Positions 44,965 through 53,803 are shown, counted from the stretch's first letter. The stretch: DNA of 64,000 nt from CAJQQK01 sp965224225 (GCA_965224225.1 CBDCZF010000020.1:62001-126000), one strand, 5' to 3'. Notes: generated by a model not told the origin, from the sequence alone. Translations and numbers: made by a program.

Positions 44965-46202
44965 AAGATACTCAGTTCAGGAATGCAGGTGACGAACTGG
45001 CCGCCCCATTCGCGGACATGAGCCATGTCCTTTATGATCTCGTCCTTGAGGTTCCAGGGCAAAATCAAAATGTAATCCGGTTTGCCCGCATCGATCGCGC
45101 CGACGGCCTGGACTGGTATGCGGGTGCCTGGCAGCAAGGTGTTCTGCTTGGCCGGGTTGCGGTCGACGGTGAAAGCTAGATGATCAGGGCCGATGCCGCA
45201 GTAATTCAGGAAGGTGTTGCCCTTGGCGGGCGCGCCGTAGCCGCAGACCGTCTTGCCGGCCCGTCGTGCCTCGAAAAGAAAAGCCAGCGTGTGCTCCTTG
45301 ATCTCAATGACCTTTTCCTTGAACCCGGCGTAGGTTGCAAGGTTCTCCAATCCCGCTGCAATCTCTTCGTGTCGCAGGGTGCCTACGCTATTCCTCAATT
45401 CGTGCTTTGCGTCTTCGTGGCAGACGAAGACGCGCAACGATCCGCCGTGCGTTGGCAGCCTTTCAACGTCGAATACGCGCAGTCCTGCGCCCTCCAGAAC
45501 TTTTAAGACCGGACCAAGCGCCAAGTAACTGAAATGCTCATGGTAAATGGTGTCAAACTGAGTGCATCTGACTAGGTTCAAGAGATGCGGAAACTCAAAT
45601 GTTGCCACACCCTCAGCCGCTAGCATTTCATTAAAGCCGCCGACGAAATCCTTCAAGTTGGGCACATGAGCCAGTACATTGTTGGCAACCATCAGATCGG
45701 CCGTACCGCGGCGGGCCGCTATTTGGCGTGCACTTTCAACACCGAAGAATTCGATTTCGGTGGTAATCCCCCTTTCCTCGGCCAGCGCTGCACAGTTTCG
45801 TGCAGGCTCGATGCCCGTTACGGTGAACCCTCGCTCCAAGAACCACTTGAGCAGATAGCCGTCATTGCTGGCAACTTCAGCGATGTGCGCACTTGTGCAA
45901 AGTCCAAAGCGCTGAATCATGGCATCGGAGTAGGCCTTGCTGTGACGCAGCCAACTGTCTGAGAAGGAAGAGAGGTAGGGGTACGTGTCTGAGAAAATGT
46001 GCTCTGGCGGTTCGAATTCATCGAGCTGGGCGAGATAGCAGGCAGAGCAAGCTTTCACATGCAGAGGGTAGAAGACTTCGACCTCATCCGAACGGTCCAT
46101 CGGAATGAATGAGTTGGCCAGAGGGGACATGCCCAAATCTATGAAGCTGTGTTCCAGTGGAGCGTCGCAGGCCCGGCATGCAAAAGTCGACGACGAAGTC
46201 AT
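44961..46202 (-). CDS. Nucleotide-sugar C-methyltransferase (TylCIII/NovU type)
   Basis: A 413-residue enzyme. The N-terminal zinc module FACRACDAPLEHSFIDLGMSPLANSFIP with KACSACYLAQLDE provides four cysteines. The SAM domain has AHIAEVASNDGYLLKWFLERGFTVTGIEPA and LMVANNVLAHVPNLKDFVGG, and YHEHFSYL supplies the YHEH motif containing the general base. The C-terminal domain reads VCGYGAPAKGNTFLNYCGIG and PDYILILPWNLKDEI. This architecture is that of sugar 3-C-methyltransferases acting on 4-keto-6-deoxy nucleotides. It follows rfbG by a four-base overlap, so a C-branched CDP-hexose is predicted. Confidence 0.9.
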   Translation of the reverse strand: MTSSSTFACRACDAPLEHSFIDLGMSPLANSFIPMDRSDEVEVFYPLHVKACSACYLAQLDEFEPPEHIFSDTYPYLSSFSDSWLRHSKAYSDAMIQRFGLCTSAHIAEVASNDGYLLKWFLERGFTVTGIEPARNCAALAEERGITTEIEFFGVESARQIAARRGTADLMVANNVLAHVPNLKDFVGGFNEMLAAEGVATFEFPHLLNLVRCTQFDTIYHEHFSYLALGPVLKVLEGAGLRVFDVERLPTHGGSLRVFVCHEDAKHELRNSVGTLRHEEIAAGLENLATYAGFKEKVIEIKEHTLAFLFEARRAGKTVCGYGAPAKGNTFLNYCGIGPDHLAFTVDRNPAKQNTLLPGTRIPVQAVGAIDAGKPDYILILPWNLKDEIIKDMAHVREWGGQFVTCIPELSIL

Positions 46203-47344
46203 TGGTCCGATACGATCCCTTCATATCGAGCGATTTGATCCAGACACAATTGGCGGGCATCCGCTCCTTGATGTTGCGCAAGGTACCAATCGACAGTCCA
46301 GTCCAATGCGGTGTCCAAATAAAATCGTGATGACCAGCCCAGACGGGCACGCGCCTTGGATGCATCAATCTTCAGGTAACCTACTTCATGGGGCTGCATT
46401 GTATCGATCTGATGCCACTTTGCGCCGGGGCCCCAGAGCCGGGCTAACTCATCGACAATGTAGGAGACTGGTTTGGCACTGTCCTCGGCCGGTGCGAAGT
46501 TCCAGCCCTCTGCTACGGCCTGACCTTGTTCCCACATCTGCTCGGCCAGCAGAAGATAGCCGCTAATCGGTTCCAGCACATGCTGCCAGGGCCGCACGGC
46601 GCGAGGATTGCGGACCGCCACCGGCCTGCCTGCCGTGAATGCTCGGATGCAATCGGGGACTATGCGGTCAATTGCCCAGTCGCCGCCGCCGATCACGTTA
46701 CCAGCTCGTGCGCTGGCCAGCACCGTCGCTTCTGGCGCAGTGAAATAGGAGCGCCGGTAGGCGGATGTCACGAGTTCGGCGCAGCCCTTCGAGCTGCTAT
46801 AGGGATCGTGACCGCCGAATGGCTCGTCCTCGCGATAGGCCCACAGCCATTCGCGGTTCTCGTAGCACTTGTCGCTTGTGATATTGACGATCACTCGGGT
46901 TCCACCGACACGCCGAATAGCCTCCAGCAGGTTGACGGTGCCCATGACATTAGTGGCGTATGTCGCGACAGGGTCCCCATAGGAGGTTCGCACAAGCGCC
47001 TGAGCTGCCATGTGGATGACAATCTCTGGTTTCAACCTCTCCGCTACTTTGAGGACGGCATCGCTATCACGAATGTCGACACGCAGATCGTCTTTCGGTC
47101 CACCGACCAGCGTGTACAGATTGGGGGTACTCGGCGGATCGAGTGCAAGACCGGTTACCTCCGCGCCAAGATGGCCCAGCCATAAAGCCGCCCATGAACC
47201 CTTGAAACCCGTATGACCGGTCAAGAGTACACGCTTTCCGCGCCAAAAGTCAGCTCTGGGAACGATATTTTGCACCGTTTCGACCAACTCGATTTCTGAC
47301 AATCCCCTTGAGCTGATCTGACGCAAAAACGCATCGTAACGCAA
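46199..47344 (-). CDS. rfbG: CDP-glucose 4,6-dehydratase
   Basis: Up to 381 residues. DFWRGKRVLLTGHTGFKGSWAALWLGHLGAEVTG is the RfbG-type NAD motif, with the hallmark GHTGFKGSW. Then HMAAQALVRTSYGDPVATYATNVMGTVNLL, NITSDKCYENREW (the catalytic Thr-Ser-Asp-Lys variant typical of CDP-glucose dehydratases) and DPYSSSKGCAELV with Tyr/Lys. It converts CDP-glucose to CDP-4-keto-6-deoxyglucose. The start is uncertain: the longest frame begins at TTG 47344, and family length suggests a start about 20 codons later (TTG 47287 or GTG 47275), but no clear ribosome-binding site decides it. Confidence 0.92.
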   Translation of the reverse strand: MRYDAFLRQISSRGLSEIELVETVQNIVPRADFWRGKRVLLTGHTGFKGSWAALWLGHLGAEVTGLALDPPSTPNLYTLVGGPKDDLRVDIRDSDAVLKVAERLKPEIVIHMAAQALVRTSYGDPVATYATNVMGTVNLLEAIRRVGGTRVIVNITSDKCYENREWLWAYREDEPFGGHDPYSSSKGCAELVTSAYRRSYFTAPEATVLASARAGNVIGGGDWAIDRIVPDCIRAFTAGRPVAVRNPRAVRPWQHVLEPISGYLLLAEQMWEQGQAVAEGWNFAPAEDSAKPVSYIVDELARLWGPGAKWHQIDTMQPHEVGYLKIDASKARARLGWSSRFYLDTALDWTVDWYLAQHQGADARQLCLDQIARYEGIVSDQ

Positions 47345-47412
47345 GGCTTGAGTCGCGAAATCCTAGATCTTGATGCTCGGCAAAGTCGAAACTCTTCGCT
47401 CCACACCAAATA

Positions 47413-48189
47413 CTATGTATCCCAAACCTTCCAAGACGCACTGCCAGTTTGCCATAGTCTATTCAAACGGTGTTTGTCACGAAGCGTGTCCATCGGCTGC
47501 CAAAACCCCTCGTGAATCCAGGCGGCAAGTTGGCCTTCAGACGCCAGTCTTTCCATCGGCAGTCCTTCCCAAACGGTGTTGTCGCCTTCGATGTAGTCCA
47601 GCGCAGATGGATCCAATACGAAGAAGCCTCCATTGACGAGGCCACCTTCCGTCTGCGGCTTTTCTTCGAACGCCTCAACCCTATCGCCGTTAAGGGCGAT
47701 GCGCCCAAACCGGGCCGCGGGTCGAACGCACGCAACCGTTGCTCTCAATCCATGCGCCTTGTGAAACGCTATTTCTGCTCTAACATCAATATTCGAAAGT
47801 CCGTCTCCATAAGTCATGCAAAAGGGCTCATCTGGATTCAGATAGGCTCGGATTCGTTTCAAACGGCCGCCAGTCATGGTATGCTCGCCTGTATCGACCA
47901 GCGTTACCCGCCAAGGTTCACTTCGATTATCATGGTAGTCTACAGTGCCATTAGCGTAATCAAAAGTTACATCTGAACTGTGCAGCTCGAAATTTGAAAA
48001 ATATTCTTTTATCATATATCCTAAATAACCTAGGCAAACGACGAAATCAGTAACGCCGTGAAACGCATAATGTTTCATTATATGCCATAAAATTGGGCGA
48101 TCGCCAATTTCTACCATGGGCTTAGGGCGCAGAACAGTTTCCTCCGCCAGCCGTGTCCCTAGGCCTCCGGCAAGGATTACGCATTTCAT
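47413..48189 (-). CDS. rfbF: Glucose-1-phosphate cytidylyltransferase
   Basis: A 258-residue nucleotidyltransferase. The signature MKCVILAGGLGTRLAEETVLRPKPMVEIGDRPILWHIMKHYAFHG contains the triphosphate loop and the Pro-Lys-Pro-Met motif. Then FVVCLGYLGYMIKEYFSNF, DTGEHTMTGGRLKRIRAYL, MTYGDGLSNIDV with the metal-binding Asp, and EKPQTEGGLVNGGFFVLDP. It makes CDP-glucose from CTP and glucose 1-phosphate. ATG 48189 is the family start; a longer open frame to 48243 is not family-like. First gene of the CDP-sugar run. The 5' half is AT-richer than its neighbours. Confidence 0.95.
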   Translation of the reverse strand: MKCVILAGGLGTRLAEETVLRPKPMVEIGDRPILWHIMKHYAFHGVTDFVVCLGYLGYMIKEYFSNFELHSSDVTFDYANGTVDYHDNRSEPWRVTLVDTGEHTMTGGRLKRIRAYLNPDEPFCMTYGDGLSNIDVRAEIAFHKAHGLRATVACVRPAARFGRIALNGDRVEAFEEKPQTEGGLVNGGFFVLDPSALDYIEGDNTVWEGLPMERLASEGQLAAWIHEGFWQPMDTLRDKHRLNRLWQTGSASWKVWDT

Positions 48190-48304
48190 TTGGAATCTGT
48201 AACTTTCATCAAAATTACGGTAGGCCAATCCACCTCTACACAAAGCTGTCAGTCTGCAGTGACAAAGCTATGTTACCGCATCATCTCATCATCTCCAATG
48301 CCTC

Positions 48305-48632
48305 TCACGGTGCCTTGCGCAGCTTGGCCAGAACACGTGCCGAACTGCGCGAGGCTATTCTGCAGTAAATCAGGTAGCGCCGCAATCCAGCGGGGCCGAG
48401 AGCGAGCCCCTGGCGCAGCAATGAACCCCATGCAATGCGCTCGCCACGGTAGCGAGCCGCAAGTCCGGCCTTGAAGGCGTTCGAAAAGCTTGCGGCCTGC
48501 AACCATTCAGATAGCGCAGCTTATTGAGCGGTCCGAACCCGGTCTCGAACCAGCTCGAGACGACATCTCCCAATGCAGCCAGCGACAGGCCGCCGCACAA
48601 CAGGCCGACCACAGACGGCAGATCCGCTCGTC
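48305..48632 (-). pseudogene. C-terminal fragment of a putative glycosyltransferase, frameshifted
   Basis: On the minus strand the DNA encodes LPSVVGLLCGGLSLAALGDV and SSWFETGFGPLNKLRYL in one frame. It then continues in another as WLQAASFSNAFKAGLAARYR, GERIAWGSLLRQGLALGPAG and LRRYLIYCRIASRSSARVLA to a stop at 48305. A single-base loss near 48512 explains the switch. The 5' side is cut by IS21 copy B at 48632. The tail looks like a glycosyltransferase C-terminus (basic amphipathic segments, locus context), but the catalytic domain is absent, so the identity is provisional. Confidence 0.5.
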
Positions 48633-48796
48633 TGTCAATCGGCGCCGAAAATTGACCCCGGATCGGCGTTCAATTTTGACCCCACCCCCACGGGTTCAGC
48701 ATTTCCGCCCGAAGTGGTTCTGAAGCGGGGGCTTGTAGGGGCATGATCACGGAGGAGACGATTGGGCGAGTGCGCCATGACTCGGGCTGGCGCACG

Positions 48797-49426
48797 TCAG
48801 GAGCGGTTCTTGAAGCGCCAGCTGTCGTTGCCGGTCTCGATGATGTCGCAGTGATGCGTGAGGCGGTCGAGCAGCGCAGTCGTCATCTTGGCGTCGCCGA
48901 ACACACTGGGCCATTCGGCGAATGCAAGGTTGGTCGTCACGATGATCGAGGTGCGCTCGTAAAGCCGGCTGATCAGGTGGAACAACAGTTGGCCGCCCGA
49001 TTGCGCGAACGGCAGGTAGCCGAGTTCGTCGAGGATGACGAGGTCGACGCGGTTGAGTGCGTCGGCGGTGCGGCCCTGGCGATCGAGCTTCACTTCGGTC
49101 TCGAGCCGATTGACCAGGTCGACGACGTTGCGCTGATCGTCCAGGAAGCTGCCCTGGCCAAGCGTCTCGATCGCCTCGGCGTTGATCGGCGTCTCGGCGA
49201 GATCGAGTTCGGCAAGCTCCTTGGCCAGCGGCAGCTTGGCAATCGTCATCTGGTAATTGATCGAGCGCGCCTGCTTGGCGGCGATCTCGGCCTTGAGCAG
49301 GGCCGCCAGAACCTTCTCGACGCCCTGGCGCCGCTTGATGCCGGCGGTGACGATGTCGTCGTAAGCCGCCCTCATGCCGGAGAGGCTCAACGTGCGCATC
49401 AACTCGAGGATCTCATGGCGCTCCAT
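48797..49426 (-). CDS. istB: IstB with in-frame deletion of Walker A (probably inactive)
   Basis: A 209-residue open frame identical to the IstB at 23081 except that 33 residues, from LVGGTGTGKTHIAIAI to RKARFFNVV, are missing: DDQRNVV joins directly to DLVNRLETEV. The junction at 49121-49130 is GACGACGTTG, which occurs twice, 99 bp apart, in copy A (23405-23414 and 23504-23513). The deletion therefore looks like a slip between direct repeats. Walker B and sensor motifs remain, but without the phosphate-binding loop it should not bind ATP. The frame and start are intact, so a product may still be made and could act as a dominant-negative partner. Confidence 0.93.
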   Translation of the reverse strand: MERHEILELMRTLSLSGMRAAYDDIVTAGIKRRQGVEKVLAALLKAEIAAKQARSINYQMTIAKLPLAKELAELDLAETPINAEAIETLGQGSFLDDQRNVVDLVNRLETEVKLDRQGRTADALNRVDLVILDELGYLPFAQSGGQLLFHLISRLYERTSIIVTTNLAFAEWPSVFGDAKMTTALLDRLTHHCDIIETGNDSWRFKNRS

Positions 49427-51015
49427 CACACCACCTCCAATGCGGAAACGGGATCGGCCGCAAGGCGAGGTTGGCCAATCAGGCCATCGTAGCGCGCGCA
49501 ATCGGCAAGCGGTGGTGATGCGAGTTGCAACCGCTCCGGCGTCATGACCGGTGCCGGTGGCTCCGGTTGCTGTTGGCGGTAAAGCACATTGAGGATCACA
49601 TCGGCGCTGACCACCTGTGCCGCGAGCGCTTCCGTGCACGCCGCCTCAACCGCTGCCATGCCGTCGGTCAGGACAGCGGTGAGGATCCGGACCATCTGCC
49701 GGTCGCCGTCGTCAGATCCGGCAAGGCGGCGGCGCACACGGCCAAGGGAGCCCGGCAGAACCCAGCCCTTGAACGGCGCGCCATTGCGCAATGCGCCGGG
49801 TTTCTTTGCCAGAACAGGGACATAGTGCCAGGGGTTATAGATTGTCTGCGCCTTGGCGAACGAGCGCTCGTGTTCGCCGACAATCTCGCCATCCTGCTTG
49901 ATGACGATGCGATCAGCGTAAGCGTAAACATCAACCGGCCGACCAACGGCCTTGGCCATCACCGAGTACTTGTTCTTGTCGAAGGTGACGAGGCATGTCT
50001 TGGAGACCGCGGCCGTTACGCTGCGAAAGCCATCGAACGGGCTGGCATATGGAACGAGGCTCGCGCGTTCGACCTCGAACATCTCGAAGATCGAACGATC
50101 CTTGTGCTCGGGATGCGCGTGTGCCTTGGCCCAGGCGATGCACCGGTCGATCAGATAAGCGTTGAGTTCGGCCAGGCTTGAGAACTTGAGCCTTGGTGTG
50201 AAGATGGCACGCCGCATCACGCCGACATCGTGCTGGAAGCGCGTCTCCGACACGACATTCTCTACCTGCCCCTTCTCCCACCCCGCTGCCGGTGTGCACG
50301 CCGTCGCCTCGACGAGATGGTGGCTTAGCATCTGCTGGAAGCGGCGGTTGAACTGGCGTTCCTTGCCGACAAACACAGCATCGACGGCGGTCTTCATGTT
50401 GTCGTAGATGCCGCGCCGGCAGGCGCCCTTGAAGAACCGGAATGCCTGGTCATGGGCGTCATGCCGGAGGCATGCTTCCAGCATGACAACCATCTCCTGG
50501 GCTTCGCGCAGATAGGCACGCAACAACGGCATGCGGCTGTGGCAGAGCCTGACGTGCGCCACCTTCACGGTCATCACGCTACCTGCGATCACGACGATCT
50601 CGTGGCTCCAGTCAAACTGATACGCCTCACCGGGATCGAAGTGCAGCGGCACATACGCCTCGGCCAGCCGGGCACCGTGGGCTTCTTGCCAGCGCCAGCC
50701 ATAGCGGCGCACCGCATCATAGCCGCCCTGGTAGCCAGCCAGACGCAACTCTTCGAACATCTGCAGGTATGTCAGGCGTTCGCGCTTGGCTTTCTTCGCG
50801 TTCTCTTCGAGCAGGCCATCGAGCTGATCGGCAAAACCGCCGAGCTTGCGATGAGACTGTGTTTTGCGTTCATAGCGATGTTCGGTCTCCTCGCCGCGCA
50901 CAATTGTACGCACCGTGTTCCGCGCCAGCCGAAGCTCCCGCGAGATCTCCTTGATCTTCTTGCCCTTGACGTGAAAGTCATGGCGCACTCGCCCGATCGT
51001 CTCCACCGTGATCAT
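49426..51015 (-). CDS. istA: IS21 transposase IstA, copy B
   Basis: A 529-residue DDE transposase, essentially identical to the copy at 23809-25398. A visible difference is Ser for Pro in KTQSHRKLGG. The helix-turn-helix (KIKEISRELRLARNTVRTIV) and acidic catalytic residues (YQFDWSHEIV, GIYDNMKTAVDAVF, GQVENVVSETRF) are all present, so it could act with an IstB supplied by copy A. Its stop overlaps the start of the damaged istB by one base. Confidence 0.95.
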   Translation of the reverse strand: MITVETIGRVRHDFHVKGKKIKEISRELRLARNTVRTIVRGEETEHRYERKTQSHRKLGGFADQLDGLLEENAKKAKRERLTYLQMFEELRLAGYQGGYDAVRRYGWRWQEAHGARLAEAYVPLHFDPGEAYQFDWSHEIVVIAGSVMTVKVAHVRLCHSRMPLLRAYLREAQEMVVMLEACLRHDAHDQAFRFFKGACRRGIYDNMKTAVDAVFVGKERQFNRRFQQMLSHHLVEATACTPAAGWEKGQVENVVSETRFQHDVGVMRRAIFTPRLKFSSLAELNAYLIDRCIAWAKAHAHPEHKDRSIFEMFEVERASLVPYASPFDGFRSVTAAVSKTCLVTFDKNKYSVMAKAVGRPVDVYAYADRIVIKQDGEIVGEHERSFAKAQTIYNPWHYVPVLAKKPGALRNGAPFKGWVLPGSLGRVRRRLAGSDDGDRQMVRILTAVLTDGMAAVEAACTEALAAQVVSADVILNVLYRQQQPEPPAPVMTPERLQLASPPLADCARYDGLIGQPRLAADPVSALEVV

Positions 51016-51135
51016 CCCCCTACAAGCCCCCGCTCCAGAATCACTTCGAGCGGAGATGTTGAGCCCGTGGGGGTGGGGTCAAAATTGAACGCCGATTACC
51101 CCCGCAAAGGGGTCAAAATTGCATGCCGATTCACA

Positions 51136-51396
51136 CTTGGTGGCGCCGACATCTTTATCCTGGATGTATCCGGCAATCCCAATGCTGCCGAAGGAGCGGC
51201 CCATCCGCATCGTGGCCTCGATCATTTCGGACTTTCGGTTCAGGAAATTGACAAGGTTTGCGACGCGTTGAAGGCGAAAGGTGCCAAATTTACGCGTGGC
51301 CCCGAAACTATCCGTCCCGGGACGCGGATCGCTTTCATAGAAGGACCAGAGGGTGTCTCTATCGAACTTCTGGAGCGCGGTGAGCATATCACGTAG
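51136..51396 (+). pseudogene. C-terminal fragment of a VOC (glyoxalase/dioxygenase) protein
   Basis: Eighty-six codons continue an open frame that starts inside IS21: LGGADIFILDVSGNPNAAEG, GLDHFGLSVQEIDKVCDALKAKG and IRPGTRIAFIEGPEGVSIELLERG. This is the second half of a vicinal-oxygen-chelate fold, with the metal His in LDHFG and Glu in SIELLE. The N-terminal half was removed when the IS21 boundary formed. It converges with the SDR gene 12 bases away. It may once have belonged to an aromatic or fosfomycin-type family; too little remains to say. Confidence 0.8.
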
Positions 51397-51408
51397 AGCA
51401 CATGTCCT

Positions 51409-52173
51409 TCAGATTGCGGTCATACCACCGTCGACGAAGAGGCAACTGCCCGTCACATACGACGCATCGTCAGATGCTAGGAATAGAATACAAGCGGCAA
51501 CTTCCTCGGGCGTACCGGGGCGCTGCAGCATGGTACGGCTGGCGGCATCTTGATCGTAGTCTTCGACGGTTAGTCCCGCTGCTTCGATCCGCTGGGCATG
51601 AAATGGCGTAAAAATGGGCCCGGGGCAGACCGCGTTGACCCGAATTCCTTCCGGCGAGTGATCCATCGCCATACCACGGGTAAGTCCTGCAATGCCGGCC
51701 TTGGCGGTGTCGTACTGGACGGTCTTGCTGCCGGCGGTGATGGAGCGCACGGACGCGACATTGACGATGCTGCAGCCAGGCCGCTTGAACTGCGGAATGG
51801 CTGCCTTGGAACAGTAGGCGTAGCTTTTCAGATTGACGCCCAATAACTTGTCCCAACTTTCCGCACTCGCCTCAACAACGGTTTGGTAGAGGCGAATACC
51901 GGCGTTGTTGACTAGAACGTCCAGCTGGCCGAATTCACTGACGGCGCGATTGATTACGCCTGCCGCAGCAGCTTCATTCGACACATCCGCCTCAACGAAC
52001 AATGCAGTGTTGCTCGCACTGCGCAGTTCTTCGGCAACTTGCCAACCGCGATCACGGTCCCAATCGGCGAATACAACATCGGCGCCCTCGTCAATCAGGC
52101 GCTTCACGGTTGCCTCACCGATGCCGGACGCACCGCCCGTCACCACTGCGACTTTTCCCGAAAATCGTTTCAT
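51409..52173 (-). CDS. Short-chain dehydrogenase/reductase (SDR)
   Basis: A 254-residue classical SDR. VAVVTGGASGIGEATVKRLIDEGADVVFADWDRDRG has the cofactor motif and an Asp that favours NAD, LDVLVNNAGIRLYQTV the NNAG motif, and NVASVRSITAGSKTVQYDTAKAGIAGLTRG the Ser/Tyr/Lys set. The C-terminal PGTPEEVAACILFLASDDASYVTG is standard. It differs from the SDR at 8472. It follows the aminotransferase on the same strand with a gap of 184 bases; the substrate is unknown. Confidence 0.88.
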   Translation of the reverse strand: MKRFSGKVAVVTGGASGIGEATVKRLIDEGADVVFADWDRDRGWQVAEELRSASNTALFVEADVSNEAAAAGVINRAVSEFGQLDVLVNNAGIRLYQTVVEASAESWDKLLGVNLKSYAYCSKAAIPQFKRPGCSIVNVASVRSITAGSKTVQYDTAKAGIAGLTRGMAMDHSPEGIRVNAVCPGPIFTPFHAQRIEAAGLTVEDYDQDAASRTMLQRPGTPEEVAACILFLASDDASYVTGSCLFVDGGMTAI

Positions 52174-52357
52174 TGCTCAGCGTCCTTTCGGTGCGTATCT
52201 GTTCGTTTCGCGCCGCCGGACATCAGGCTCGAGGATGTTGGCACGAAATGCGTTCTTGGGGTCCGCGCGATGACGAAGGCCGCCTGTCAGACCAGTGCGG
52301 CACAGCCACTTTCACTGATTTCCACGACCGATGCGATTCACTCCTGTGAGTTACGCG

Positions 52358-53311
52358 TTAGAAGGCGCGCGCCTGCATTCCTTCCTGGTAGTGTTTCAGA
52401 TACTGGCCCACAAAATCGTAACCGACAAATTGGCTGTAAGCCACGGTGAGTTGCTTCGTGACCGGTCCCCACACTTGGCCCTTAGAGCCGATCTCGACGC
52501 CGTTTATTTTCGTAACGGGGCAGATGCACAGCGACGTTGAGGTGAGGAACATTTCATCTGCGGTGTAGCTGTCGTAGAGGTCAATATCAGTCTCCGTGAC
52601 CGGGATGCCGGCCTCACGTGCAAGGTCGATTACCGTCTGTCGGCTGACGCCTGGAAGCACGAATTTTTCGCGCGGCGTCAACAAAGACCCATTGCGAACT
52701 ATAAAGATGTTCGATCCCATTCCTTCTGCGAGATTGCCGTTCATGTCGAGCAGCACCGCCCACGCTTCAGGATCGCTGCTTTGGACTTCTTGGTTGGCGA
52801 CAATCAAATTGAGGTAGTTATGTGTCTTAGCGCGTGGTGTGAGAGATTCGGGCGGCGTGCGCCTGTGGGCGGGGACGACAACGCGGATGCCTTCCTTGAA
52901 CAGCTTGGCGCGCTGCACGAGCGGCAGAGGCACGCACTCGAGCACCACATTGGGGCCGTGATAGTCGAGATTGTCTCCGGGGACTTCCTTCACGCCTCGG
53001 CTGATGCGTTGGCCGATCCAGTAGTCGTCATCGGTACCTAGGAGGTGGCGGTTGCGCTCGAAAAGTTCCTCGGTGAGCGCTGTCATGCGTTCCGGGCCAA
53101 AGCCAGGGTCAATGCGCAGGTATTTCAGGGATCGATAGAGACGATCGACATGCTCCTTCACCTTGAACAACTTGTGATCGAAGCTGCGGGTCATGTCGAA
53201 GCAGCCATCGCCGTATACCCAGCTCAGGTCGCGAAAAGGTATCTTCACCTGGTTCTCAGGCATGAAGTTGCCATTGAACCAGGCCACTCGTTCATTGCCG
53301 CGCTCAACCAT
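52358..53311 (-). CDS. Class IV PLP aminotransferase (branched-chain or D-amino acid type)
   Basis: A 317-residue fold-type IV enzyme. I start at ATG 53311, behind a GAGGG site eight bases upstream; ORF-open codons extend 210 bases further but are not family-like. VAWFNGNFMPENQVKIPFRDLSWVYGDGCFDMTRSF is the typical opening, with TPRAKTHNYLNLIVANQE carrying the PLP lysine (KTHNYLNL), NLAEGMGSNIFIVRNGSLLTP and TSTSLCICPVTKINGVEIG the phosphate-cup and family signatures. It could be a branched-chain, D-alanine or (R)-amine transaminase; the KTHNYL variant resembles (R)-selective or D-amino acid transaminases as much as IlvE. Confidence 0.85.
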   Translation of the reverse strand: MVERGNERVAWFNGNFMPENQVKIPFRDLSWVYGDGCFDMTRSFDHKLFKVKEHVDRLYRSLKYLRIDPGFGPERMTALTEELFERNRHLLGTDDDYWIGQRISRGVKEVPGDNLDYHGPNVVLECVPLPLVQRAKLFKEGIRVVVPAHRRTPPESLTPRAKTHNYLNLIVANQEVQSSDPEAWAVLLDMNGNLAEGMGSNIFIVRNGSLLTPREKFVLPGVSRQTVIDLAREAGIPVTETDIDLYDSYTADEMFLTSTSLCICPVTKINGVEIGSKGQVWGPVTKQLTVAYSQFVGYDFVGQYLKHYQEGMQARAF

Positions 53312-53472
53312 TGCCGGGACCCTCATTCTCGTTTGCCGCTTACTTTTCTTCAGCGTTTCGGCCGCCTTCAATCCGGACATCCAATTGTCAATTCCTTGAA
53401 GATTGCCCGTACATGTCAACAAAGTCCGGATTATTGGGTACTGCAGACTGACCTTCGTTGATCGTCTACATC

Positions 53473-53720
53473 TCATGCGTCGCTCGACCAAACCAGTTTT
53501 CGTGTTCGCAAGTACGGCCAATCCGCGATCCAGATATTTTGGAAGTTTACAATCGCGAGACCGCCTAGCATCGCGAGAATTCCAGTGAGGTAGAGCAGAG
53601 TGTGGTCCTCAGGAATTCCCGCATCATCTCCTGCAAGCCCTCGACATTTGTCAGCATTGCGATGGCCGTCACCAATAGGATTGGGGCGACCAGCTTGGCG
53701 ATCAGGATAGTAGTTGTCAT
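53473..53720 (-). pseudogene. Small two-helix membrane protein with frameshift
   Basis: ATG 53720 opens MTTTILIAKLVAPILLVTAI followed by AMLTNVEGLQEMMREFL, then the frame runs into CSTSLEFSRC and a stop. In the next frame, immediately after the FL codons, the expected continuation appears: EDHTLLYLTGILAMLGGLAI and VNFQNIWIADWPYL, ending at 53473. Restoring one base near 53608 joins them into a small hydrophobic protein of a type I recall from many proteobacteria (helix, EFL..LLYL, helix, W..DWP). The C-terminus also looks shortened. Function unknown. Confidence 0.65.
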
Positions 53721-53803
53721 TGCGTTTTCTCCTCGTTCCGCGCCGGCCAGTCTATTTGTGTAGCGTCTCGTCGGCGGGGCCTCTGGCGTTCGCAGGCTCG
53801 TTG

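Larger units (their letters stand above)
48633..51135 (-). mobile_element. IS21-family element, copy B (internally deleted)
   Basis: A 2503-bp element with the same ends as copy A (TGTCAATCGG at 48633, complement TGTGAATCGG ending at 51135), 99 bp shorter through one deletion in istB. Outside the ends the bases are GCTCGTC on the left and CTTGGTG on the right, so there is no target duplication: the flanks no longer belong together. On the left lies a truncated glycosyltransferase, on the right a truncated VOC gene. Otherwise it differs from copy A at only a few positions. Confidence 0.92.
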
